This document shows, piece by piece, positions 51,432 to 63,077 of a stretch of 64,000 nucleotides of DNA. How positions within the stretch are numbered: position 1 is the first letter of the stretch; every line of letters begins with the position of its first letter. Source of the DNA: Lophium mytilinum. Taxonomy: Eukaryota > Ascomycota > Dothideomycetes > Mytilinidiales > Mytilinidiaceae. Location: assembly GCA_010093605.1 (NCBI GenBank), contig MU004190.1, positions 744,001 to 808,000 of the forward strand, given 5' to 3'. The translations under genes were made by a program, and so were the position numbers. Below the pieces are notes generated by a model. That model was not told where the DNA came from. It saw only the letters and a program-made list of their open reading frames with translations, and searched no databases.

Positions 51432-53600
51432 TGTCACTAATGCCCGTTCCAGCAGCCTGTATGGTAGTGGTGAAGAACCAGAGGACTAGCACGGGGCGTC
51501 TCGTTCGGGGAAGGGAGAGTATGGGATGCGAAGGCGCGGTGCCGCAAAGAACGGCCGACAGCAGCGCTCGTCCACACAAGGGACGGTCCTCAAACCTCAG
51601 CTCATGGGCTCCCGCGAGCACTGGTTCCAGAGTGACGTATCGAGGTGCCAGATATGTCTCGAGGCGGCGCACGAAGACGTGTAGGCAAGGCCGCTCGCCA
51701 CTGTGGCTCAGGTGGATCTCCCGTCCCCAATCCGGAGTGCTTGCGGCGGTCGACAACGCAGACGGCGAAAGGGAGTTTCAGAAGGAGCGCAATGATTGTG
51801 GGGGCTGCTACATGCGAGTGGACTGCGACTCGCACTCGCGGGCCGTGAGCAAAATGCGATATATGGATGAAGGTACCGTCGATGTGTGGCGAAGTCGATA
51901 GGACCCTGAATCTGTAGGCCGGTTCAAAGCAACCAAGATCGTCGGCCCGACTTCGACGGCGTCGACGGGGGTTGAGGCCGGTCTCGCACGGGGAGGACAG
52001 CAGCGCGCTGCTGAGGGCGTGAATGGGGGTTGCTTGTGCGGTGTTTGGTGTTTGAGTGCGGTGGGACAGTCGCGAGGTTGCAAAGAATTGGGACGGAATG
52101 GGCTCGGGCTCAACATGGGCCGCTAGGCAGTGTCGGGAGGGCTACGGGGGGTCGGCAGAGTTAGGGTGAGGACTGTAGCTTCATGATCACGATTCACGTG
52201 TGGAGGAGACGCAGCTAGCAGGCTGCGAAGCCACATCTCTAGCTGCGACGAGTATGGCACGCCTGTGGCTACCGACGTTTGACGTCAAGGACACCGCCAG
52301 AGGCGCAACTGATCTACGACGATCTTCCCCAGGAGCGGCGGCCAGCCTGTTGCAGTGAGTGGCCCGTATGGAGGTTTCGCGGGGCCCTCGCGCTGCCCGA
52401 GGCCGTCTTTACCGTATAAGACGGCTGCGTTGGGACGCAGGGTGGATGCATGCTCCCTGGGGCGCCCGCTGACATCAACGGCAACGATAAAGTCCAGGAG
52501 TCTGGCAGGGTGGGCAGACGGGGACGGTGGTGTTGTTGATAACGACGTCATCCAACATGCACAGAGTCAGCGGCGTAGGGACGGCATGGCAATTGAGAAG
52601 TCCATCAGGCGTCGAGGGCATTCGTAAACCTAGCCACGAGAACTTCTTCACGCCCCCTTGCAGTTTAGCCAGGGAGGGCCTCCGACGCTGCCTTCAGCGA
52701 CGTCACTGCGCTTTTAACCTGTGATACCGCGCATACAACCATCAGGATGCAACAGCAGCTCGAGGGGATTGCCATGACTGCGAACAAGTCTAGTCCGCAT
52801 AAGTGCACCCCGCGGAATATGACAATGATAGCTTCACAACACGATTCATGGTCAGGTGACGGGGTATACTGCCCCGCGCTAACGTAGCCTTACAGCTGCC
52901 GAACTCTTGTCAATTTAGACTCTCCCCTCTCGGCTCAGACTCCCGCCCCTGCCTGTCATCGGCTTCCCTAGTCATGTGATTCGGTCACAGGACTTTGTTT
53001 GCTCCATTGCACTCACACTTCTAGTTGCAGTACTCTCATTCACCTTAGCCGTGATCTATGTACTAAGGTAATGAGTGTGCTCTGCAGCAGTCTGTCTCAT
53101 GTGTGCCCTAACTGTGCCATAGTGCCATTGTTAAAAGTGTGCCAACACTCTTAGGTCAGTAGACACTGCGTAAAAGACAAGGCAAAGCCGCCGGCGAAGA
53201 CTCATGGCTACATTGATTCACCACAACAGCCAGCTAGGAGGTTGATGGACCTGAGTATCCGAGTCAACGCGGGGCATTTCCACCCGTACTACTAGACTTC
53301 ACCGCGTAGACGCTCCGCGGCGGCTCATCTAGCATCGGCACTACGACTCTCTGACGTTCCATACTTGCGTGCTGTCTTTCTGCTGTCACTCTCGCCACGA
53401 CGCCTTGCACGGTGTTGTACCTCGCTCATTCATCAATCCTTCACGCGGCTCCCGTCCGAGTCAGTGGCGCCAAGACCGACGCCACCCGCTATTTCTCAAC
53501 ACCACATGCGCTGCACGATAATGAAAACACCACACACCCAACAAACCCAACCATTGGAATCCACACTACAATAGCCACTTTTATTGGTCGCAAATTACTC
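51432..53600. promoter_or_regulatory. Upstream region of the phytochrome gene
   Basis: 2.2 kb of ordinary composition with no convincing gene. The first 700 bp are GC-rich and probably include a long leader. It ends abruptly at the second RIP block near 53.6 kb. A 7-bp inverted repeat ACCTTAG/CTAAGGT lies near 53,042-53,069. Confidence 0.5.
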
Positions 53601-53609
53601 GCCTTAACT

Positions 53610-56600
53610 TACTAAGCAGAACTATTACTTAAATAAAGTCCTATTAACGCGTTTTAAGTATTATTTATAATATTATTAAAATAGGTGGGTAACTTTATGC
53701 CTATATTCTAATATACTCTATTATAAGAATATACCTAAATAGTAGAAGAAGCCTACCGCCGCTAGCTATATGCCTATAAAAACGCTAAATTAGTTAATAG
53801 AGTAAATATTAGAGCTATTCTTAAGTTTTATCTTACTTTTACTATTTAAGCTAGTGCTGCCGCCCGTAAGATTAAAGCCTAGAACTAGACTAGCGCCTAG
53901 GTCTATTATAATATTAAGCTTATAATAAAGATACTAACGTTCTAATTAAAGTAAATAGTATACTAGTAGTAGAGATTAGGCTAACTTATACTAGCTAATA
54001 TTAATAACCTCTTTAAGTAAGTAGCTAGTAAAATTATTACTAGCACTATATATAATACTCTAACTAGCAGCGCTACTAGTATAGCGCCGCTAGATAAACC
54101 TCTCCGCCTAAAAATTAAGGGCCCGGGGTTAATTAATGCGCTGCGGACTATAAACTAGAAGAATAGCTAGCTAAAAGTACTTATTAATACTATACTACTT
54201 CTAAGTAGTAAGATAGCGCAAGTAGTATAGATACTACTATCTAGTAATATTAATATCTACTCTTATATAAATAAGAACCGCGACTAGCTTCTTAAGTAGA
54301 ATAAGTAGATATAGATACTAGAAGTAGAAACTAGTATTCTATAAGATATATATAGAGTTATAGCCTATAGGTTTTCTATAAAGAGTATTAATATAGGTAT
54401 AAAGAAAAAGGCGGTAGCTATATAATAGCTACTATAATATAATATTATAGTAATGCTAAAGGCCTAAATTATCTATATTAGATAGCTCTATAGTAATAGA
54501 GTTACTAAAAAGAGTAATAGCTTTCTTATTATTAAGTTTAATTACCTAGAGGATGTAAATACAGCGCTTAATTAATATATTCTTTAGAATAGTAAAATAC
54601 TTAATACTATATAATATAATAGCGGCTATAGGCTTTAATAATACTATAAATATAACTACTATAGCTATATTAAAACCTAGTACTGCGCATTATAGTTCTA
54701 TAGCTACTACGCTAGAGAGTACCTAATAGTAAACTATATAAATAAAAGTTTACTACCTTTCTACTTACTATATAGTAAAAGTTACCCTATATATTCTATA
54801 TAGTATAAAATACGCTAGTAGGTATAGAAGATAGTTAAAAAGAAGTTAAGAAACCTCTCTTATAGGTATACTATTCTATACCCCTAACTTTTAGCTAATA
54901 GCTAGGTGCGTAAACTTATATAGAATATAGGCGAGGTAATTAACTCTAAGAATACACGGACGCTAGCGCTATAGCTAGAAAGGGACTAGGCATAGCCTAG
55001 AAAGAATAGAAGATAATAATATAAAAATAACGCGTTACTAGAAGTTATAATACTAGAACTTAGATTATCTTTAGAAATATTTAACGCGGGAGTCTAGCCC
55101 GCTATACTAAGGATCTAGAAGAATATAATAGAGGTTTTAGTTATTTCTTTATTATAAATAGTAGTTAACTTAGATATTAAGTAAGCCGGAAAGTAAGATA
55201 GATAGCCTAACTCTAGTAGCAATACCCCTACTATAGTAACCCCAACGCTAGAGGCTAGAAAGAGCTGCTAAAAGAAGCCTACCTTTATAAGAATTACTAA
55301 GCCACTAGATAAACTAATAGAGAATAAACTTAAACTCTAGAAGGCTAAAGTAAAATACACTACTATTTAGAAAGAAGCTAAGAAAGTAAAACGGGCGGTA
55401 ACAGCGCGTATAAGAAAGCTCCTTATAGTAGAGAGATAGTATAGTTAAAAGCTTAACTTAAACTAAAAAGAGAATATATAGTTCTCTAGCTAGAATATAT
55501 TAAGCTTTTTAGTAGATATATTAAGCTCTATAGACTTAAGTAAGACTAGCATTATTATTAAGGGTAAAGATGGAAAGCGGAACTATAAGCTATTAGTAAA
55601 GGCAACAGTAGTATAGATTAAATAGAGCACGGCTATAAAAAGAAAATAAGCTAGCTTAGCTATAGCCTCTAGTAAGAAGAACTAGATACTAAAGAAATCT
55701 AAGCTTAGAAATAAAGTAATATATAATAACCTAGACGCGGATAAATACTTCTCTAGCGGCTAGAAAGATATATAGACTTTAGAAAATAAGAATAGTAATA
55801 TAGAAATAGAAAGGAAGTATAGCCTTGCCCCTAAATAATTATATAGAAGAGAATTCCCCTTCTAGAACTAATTCTTAGATAAAGATACTAATAGTAATAT
55901 TATAGCTAATTTAACGCGGCGCTTCTAGCCTAACTCCTATAATAGAGTATAAATTAGGCCTTAAAATTCTCTAGTAGAATATATAGTATATATATATAAA
56001 TACCTAGTCCCTCTTTATAGATAAGAATATTACTAAATTTAATATTATAGTAATCTAGAACCTGTAGCTTAATATATACTAGAAGGATATTATTATAATA
56101 AGCTAATATAGTAAATTCTAGTGCCTACTTATAGGTAACCTCTTAACTTAAACGGCTCTCTATATTAATAAGAGAATCTATAGCAACGCGTAGTAAATAG
56201 ACTACGTTAGTAACTTTAGAAATACAATTAAAATTATACTTAAGAATAACTAGAAGGTGCTCTTCTCTAATATCTATTAAATACTAGGTAATATAAACTA
56301 AATAAAGGTTATTATAGAACTAGATAGGGCTATAGAAGTATATAACTATATAAACCCGCGGGTAGAATATATTATAGTAGGCAACTTTAATGCGTACTAC
56401 TAAGTATAGAACTTATACTAACCTATAGATATAAGAGAATAGGTAGTAGCTAGACTAATTAGAGAATATAGTCTATAGTAGTATATAGAAAGAGACATGC
56501 CTATCTACCTACTAGATAATAGTAAAAACCGGCCTTTAATAATTAATCTTATATTAATCTTAATAATACTAGAAGAATATATATAGTACTGCGCGCTAGC

Positions 56601-59600
56601 TATAGACTTTAACTATAGATTAGACTATATTCTAATAGGTATCTAGCTTAGCGTACTACTACTAGCCTAAATAGTAGTAGAAGAGCGCCTAAAATAGAAG
56701 GAAATAGATAAAGAAAAGCTGCGTAAGGTGCTAAATTACCTGCTGCTAGATATTAAGCTAGTAGAGGTTAATATAGTAGAAGCGCTAGAGCGCTTTATTA
56801 ATATTCTAGTTAACGCAGTTAAAGAGGTAGCCTATAAGGCAACGCTAATATATAAGATATACCTACTATACTTAAGAAAGGGCTTTATAGAGGACCTAAA
56901 AGAAGAATAAGTTAAACTCTAAGCTATAAGGTGGATAATAAAATAGAACTAATTAGAATATATAGTTAACCTCTACCGCTAGTAGAAGAAGAAATAGTAG
57001 AAGCATATATAAAACTAGAAAAGAGACTACTTCTATAAAGATATAATAGAAGTAAAAGATATAGCTAAGCTATAGTAGCTAGTAAAATAGAAGAAAGGCT
57101 AGGCTAAGTAGAAGAGGTAGAAACTAAAAATACCTACCTTTAAAGTTCTAGTACTAAGGGATAAAATACCTATAGATAAAGATACTATAATAGAAGACGC
57201 TAAACTAGCACCTACTAAAATATAAGAAGTATAAAATAGTAGAGAAAAGGCTAACCTACTATAAGAAAAGTTCTTTTCTAAGCTAATAAGGGGAGCTAAC
57301 CCTAGACTATAGGGCTACCTAGAGCCTATAAAGATAGAAGTAATTACCCTCTATAAAATAGTAATAATAATAAAATAATCTATAACTAGTAGTATACTAG
57401 GCCTAGACGGCGTTATCTATAAGGTACTAAAAGCGGGTATAGATAGTAGTAATACTAGCGCCTATAACTCTAAATTAAAACTACTATACTAGCTATATAT
57501 AATATTTAACGCTAGCGTTATACTAGAATACTATCTAGTATACTTCTAGAGCTTAATAATAATTCTACTGCTAAAGCCTGGAAAGCTAAAGGACTAAGTT
57601 AACTTATACCGGCCTATTACGCTACTTAGTACTATTAGTAAGACCCTTAAAGTAGTGCTAGCTAAGCGTATATAGTACTACCTAGAGATATTAACTAGTA
57701 TACTAATTACTTACTTTAGAGAATAGAAGGGGCAGTCTTATAAGCACGCCCTATATAAACTAGTAGAGGAAGTATATACTACCTAGAATAAGAAAAAGGT
57801 AGTAATAATACTATTAATAGATATATTAGGGGCGTTTAACTATATTTATTACCCGTAATTACTATATAACCTCTTAAGAATAGGCCTTAAAGGCCCCTAG
57901 AGGAACTAGGTGCATAGTTTCCTTATAGAATAATAGACGTAGCTATAGCTACTAGATATAATAATAGAACTTAAGGATATATACGTTAGTATTCCCTAAG
58001 AATTACTACTATTGCTAGTGCTATTTATTATCTTTAATACTAAACTTATTATATTAAACTAGGATAAAGATAAGTAAGAGCGTAAGCTTATTACTATTAG
58101 ATAGATTAATAACGCTAATATAGTTGCTATAGGTAAGATAACTAAGTAGATCTATAAGATACTATAGTAGATTACGCTCTAGTACCTAGTATAGAGTAAA
58201 GTATATAGGGCTAAGTTTACTCTAGAGAAATTCTATATAATATACTGCGTCCCTCCCGGTATAAGACGCGTAGAGAATAATAGTAGTAATAGACTACTTG
58301 CCTTTAGAATAATAATAGTAAAAGTAGAAAAAACTATTAAGATCTTAGGCGTTATAATTAATTTATAACTTATATTTATATAGTATATAGTACTTATTAA
58401 GAAGAAGGCTATTAGTAAAATTAATATTTTATAGTGCCTTAGTAAGCCTATCTAGGGGGTAGATATAATTATAATACGCTATGCCTATAAGGTAATAGCG
58501 CTACCCTGCTTTATATTTAGTATATTAGTCTAGTATAAAGGTATAGACTTAGACGCTAATAAGGCTATTATAATAATAGCTAGCCTATAGAGATAGGTAG
58601 CTTTAATAATTATAGGCATGTTTAAGAATATACCTAGGGATATCTTAGGTATTATAGCGCACCTGCCGCCAGCGTAGTAGATATTATAATAAACTATAGT
58701 ATAGACTATAATTAATATAGCTATAAAGGCCTATTATAAGTACCTTATTAAATAAGTAGACCTAATAGTAAGATATAAGAGCCTACTAGCTCTCTATAAG
58801 TAGACGCTACTATAATGTTTTAAGGCTAATGCGCTAAATATATTAGTAGTGCAGGCGTTTATTAACGCCCTATAGGCGCTCTTTCTAATAATATTTATTA
58901 CTAATATAGTAGAAGAAGCTATTGCGGCGCATAATAAGAACTATAATAGCTTTTCTAGCTATTAGTATACTAATAGATCTAGGTAGAAAGAAAAGACTAG
59001 GTTAGCTATAATTAATATTAAATAAGTATAGAGATATATATTCTATCTAGGCCTAATAGATAAGTACTCTATCTATAAAGCGGAAGCCTAGGGCATAGTA
59101 ATAGCCCTAGACTATATTATCTAAGCCTAGGCTAGTAGTAACTAGGGGCACTCTTCTATAATATATATAGATAATAAGGGCGTTATATAGGCCCTATTAG
59201 ATACTATAGTAAAGAAGAAATAACTATTTCTAGCCTAAATTTATAAGCTCTACTAATAGGTTATAGGCTTAGTTTAAATCTACTAGATACCGGGCTATAA
59301 AGGTATATATAGTAATAAATGCGCTAATAATACGGCTAAATAAGCTATAGGCTAGGTGCTAGATAAGAATAAAGAAACGCCTATCTATACTAAAAAGACA
59401 CTAGGAATTAAGCTATTAAAGAATTACCCTTAGCGCCTAATATATAAATTTACGCTAAAAAGATAGATAAATCTATAGAATAATACTTACTAAGGCCGCC
59501 TATATAAGAAAATTATACTAGTCCTAAGTAAGTATAACTTAGACTAGCTAAAGGGCGTCTTCTAACTACTCTAAGTAATAATAGAATAACTATTAATAGG

Positions 59601-60340
59601 TATCTATAGGCTAGTAGACTACCTAATATTAATCTAGGCCGCCTCTATAGATACTACTAAATGCCGCCTATACTAATTAGATAAATACTAAATACCTACT
59701 TATATTCTATATAAGTGCACTAAGCTAATAACTAAATAGAAGGCAATATAGGTAAGTATTAGAAAAAAGATTCTATAGTTATATATTCTCTTAAGTAAAC
59801 CTAGCGCAGCTAAGTATATAGTATTACTAGTAATTAAGTCTAAAGTACTAAATTAATTCTAGTATATTAATGTAGACGCTAAGAACGCTATACTCTATCT
59901 ATAACCTAATATTTTTAAAGAGTAGGTATACTACCTACTATTAGTCTAAAGAATAGGTAGAGGCGGCTAAACTAGATAACTAAAACTTAAATACTATAAG
60001 CCGGGGATCCCTAACTAGAAATAGAATACTATACTTAGGAAGGGCCTACCGGGGGTAAGTTACTAATAATCTAATATACTTATAAGGGCCTAGCCCAGCT
60101 CTATACTAGGTTAAAAGAAACTAAGAACCTACCGCACTTAAGAATAATAATAAGGGAAAGAGAGAACTAAGAGAAAAGGCTAGTTATAGAGGTAGAAAGT
60201 ATAAGTTAGTATATATTCTAGCCTAAACTACTTATAAGCGGTAGGTTAGTTATACCTAATATACTATTAGTTAATAGTTAGTTAGTTAGTTAGTAGTTAT
60301 ACTAGTATATAGTTATATTTATATATAGTTATAGTAATAT
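53610..60340 (+). mobile_element. RIP-mutated LINE (non-LTR retrotransposon), Tad1/I-like
   Basis: TA-rich block with the parts of a non-LTR element on the plus strand. A gag-like ORF1 region at about 53.7-55.7 kb has Cys-rich knuckle remains near 54.67 kb. An AP-endonuclease-like region lies at about 55.9-56.65 kb (an FNAYY remnant of the DFNxHH motif near 56.38 kb). Reverse transcriptase covers about 57.3-58.5 kb: LGLDGV, NLYRPITLLSTISKTLK after a stop, then the AFNYIYYP palm region near 57.83 kb and a degraded PQG box near 58.0 kb. An RNase H-like domain lies at 59.0-59.4 kb (YIDNKG, IPGYKGI). Stops occur throughout, and one 60-codon frame at 56728-56910 is the longest open piece. The 3' end is set loosely at the (GTTA)n stretch near 60.28 kb. 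The exact ends and target duplication were not found. Confidence 0.75.
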
Positions 60341-62760
60341 ATAAAAGTGTAAAATAAGATAGCTAGAGGGGCCTATATTAAAGAAATAGTAAACTATCTA
60401 CCTAGAAGATTTTCTCTTTCTCTTTCCGCTACGCTTAGGCTTTACTATCTTCCGCAGCGGAACCTAGGTGCCCTTTAGACGCCTATTAGATTAACTATAC
60501 TACTAGCGATAGCTAATATTATTTAAGAAAAGTACGCCTAAATGCTTTTTATTTACCTAACTATATATTATATAGTAGGAAAAATAGTCTAATAAGTTCT
60601 ATATACTAAACTTAATAGTAATAGTATTATATATAATATATAACCCGCGGAAGAAAATAGTATTACTATAGCGTATCTCTATACAGGCCTTTAGGGGCTA
60701 GAGTAGTAAATCTACCCTCTTATACTACCTAAAGGGTACTATAGTATTAAACCCCTTAGGCTTATTATACTTATTATAATAGGTAGACCTACTAGTAAAT
60801 ATATTATCTTATTCTTAATTAATTATACAGCCTATCTAGAGACTACTTAGTGCACGCGCGCTAACTAGTAGCTTTCTTAGCGTACCTTAAAATTTTCCGG
60901 CTATAGACGGGTCTATAAGGCGCAACTTCTTGCCTAGAAAGTTAAAAAGGGCCTAATTTATAGCTAGAAAGGCGTCCGCCGCCGCCTTCTTATTCTTATA
61001 CTTACTAGAATAGTAGGGTACCTTAGCGTAATAATACTAGAGCATATAATAGCATATAGTAAACTTACTATAAATATAATAGCCGGTCTTCTTAATAGGT
61101 AGAAGAGTAGTAGAGCTCTTCTCTAGGACTAATACTAGTCTAAGTAGAATTTAAAATTAATAGGCTAAAATAATACTACGCGAGTTATATAACTTTAGGT
61201 GCTACTTAGTACTCTTAAAGCGGTAAAAATATTAATACTTTTAGCTACTCTCTATAGGCTGCTAATATATTACTTTTAATATAGAATATAATACTTAATA
61301 GTAGTAGATAGCTATACTAACTACTAGCTAATACTAAATAAGCCGCTTAATACGGGCTTAAGTCTACCCGGGACTTATAGCTAATACATAATTAATAAAA
61401 CTTCTATACGCCTAATTACGGCGTAACCTACTAGTAATTAGTAGGTAATATAGTAGAATAATATATCTATATATAGCAAGACCTCTTCTTTAACTAGCTC
61501 TATATTGCCTATAGATATAATAATAGAACTAGCTAAATTAGGTTCTATTTTAGTCTTCTAGATAAATAGTTAGTAGATATTTAATATATTAGCTAAGATA
61601 ACGCTTAGCTAATAGAGAAACTAGCCCCCCTTTAGCGCTAGGCGTAAGGCCTAAAACGCAATACTTAGTATATATTAAGAAGTCTTAGCATTTTAAGACG
61701 CCCCTATAAGGGCCGCCGCTATACTATATAGTAGTAAAGTGTACTAGTAGATATACTTCTTCTCTTACTAGAGACTAAGTCTTAGACTAATAGAGATAGA
61801 AGAATAAAACCCTCCCCTTTAGCTAAAAGCGTAAAGCTTTTTAGAAGAATTTTTCTATTATTACGAGCAACCCTCTATTTAGATAGGCCTATAGTTAGAG
61901 AAAGCCCCGGGCATAAGAGCACCCGGGTAATAGTTCTAGTTTAATTTATAAAGATTTAAGAAGATAAGTAGCTAGAGCTATACCCCTCTATTTAAGGCCT
62001 AGTAGCTAGAGCCGCTAGATATATAATTTAAGGTCTAATAGCTAAAGCTACTATATATATAAGAAAAAGCCCCTAAATTTCTCTATAGCCTTATAAGCCC
62101 TGCTAGAGAGATAGGAAACTACTATATAGTACTTAGAGATAGCTATATCTATTATAATATATTAGAGGGTAATACCTGCTTTATAAAGGTTCTTTTTTTA
62201 CTATACCTAAAAGTAATCTTACTAAGGTTATAATAACTAAGAGATTATTATCTACTTATATAAAAGCGCTAGCTTAAAGAACCTAATAGATTACGCCTAA
62301 CTATAAAGCCTAGTAACCCTAAGCTAATATATATTATTAAATTTACCCTCTAGTAGAATAACCCCTTTAAGGTAATCTAGCGCCTATATAGCGGCTTTTA
62401 ACCGCTGCATTTCTATCTCTAGATAGTAACCTAGCGCCTATAGATAGACTAACTAACTAACTAACTATAGTAAGGCTGTAACTAACTAACTACTTACTAT
62501 AAAGCTACTAGTATAGGTAGAAAGGCGGTATTACTTACCTAAATTATAGTAATAGAGGACTTACTATATACTTATAATTATAAGAGAGGATAGGCTAGGC
62601 GGGCTATATACTAGGTAGAACTATAGCCCCTAGTAGGTGTAGACGGCGGCGGATTTTATATATTATTATAGTTTCTCTCTTTTACCTAGGCCCCTATAGG
62701 TAACCTACGGGCATTTGCACTACCTCTAGCCTCTACCACTAGCTTGCTTAAGGCCGGCGG
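60341..62760. other. Unidentified RIP-mutated DNA
   Basis: TA-rich DNA with the same CpA-poor pattern as the adjoining LINE. No domain was recognised on either strand. (TAAC)n repeats near 62.455-62.50 kb are the reverse complement of the (GTTA)n stretch near 60.28 kb, which may mean a second, inverted element end. Composition returns to normal at about 62.70-62.76 kb. Confidence 0.5.
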
Positions 62761-62882
62761 CGCGCTGCGCAGGCTCTACTTGCCCTAAGTTGCTACGGGG
62801 CCGCTGGGCCCTTATGTATATACTTAGGTGGAACCTACTCCTTAGGGCCTTGGAACCCCGGGGCAGCGGCGCAAGGGCAGGA

Positions 62883-62930
62883 ATTTAGGCACTGGACCGC
62901 CCAAAGATTTGGGCGCTCACGTGCCTAAAT
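62883..62930. repeat. 48-bp near-perfect inverted repeat (hairpin)
   Basis: ATTTAGGCAC (62883-62892) pairs with GTGCCTAAAT (62921-62930), and GCCCAAA (62899-62905) pairs with TTTGGGC (62908-62914) around a 2-nt centre. The 6-nt segments between the stems pair only partly. It sits just outside the RIP block, about 150 bp upstream of the next gene, and could be an element terminus or an operator-like palindrome. Confidence 0.85.
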
Positions 62931-62999
62931 ACCCCACCCCCGCCGGCTGAAAGGCCACGCGGTATGCGCCTTCGGCGCGTTTCATCCGCAATATGAATG

Positions 63000-63016
63000 A
63001 ACCAACCAACCAACCA
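63000..63016 (+). repeat. (AACC)4 microsatellite
   Basis: Four tandem AACC units in the presumed leader of the flavoprotein gene. Confidence 0.9.
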
Positions 63017-63077
63017 GCTGCACGATAATAATCGGTTTCCCTAGCTCTGACTTTAACACTTCCACTACCATCCAGGA

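Noticed and set aside
53610-60340. LTR element in the second RIP block
   Set aside because: No flanking long direct repeats were seen, and the endonuclease, LINE-type reverse transcriptase and terminal RNase H order fits a non-LTR element.
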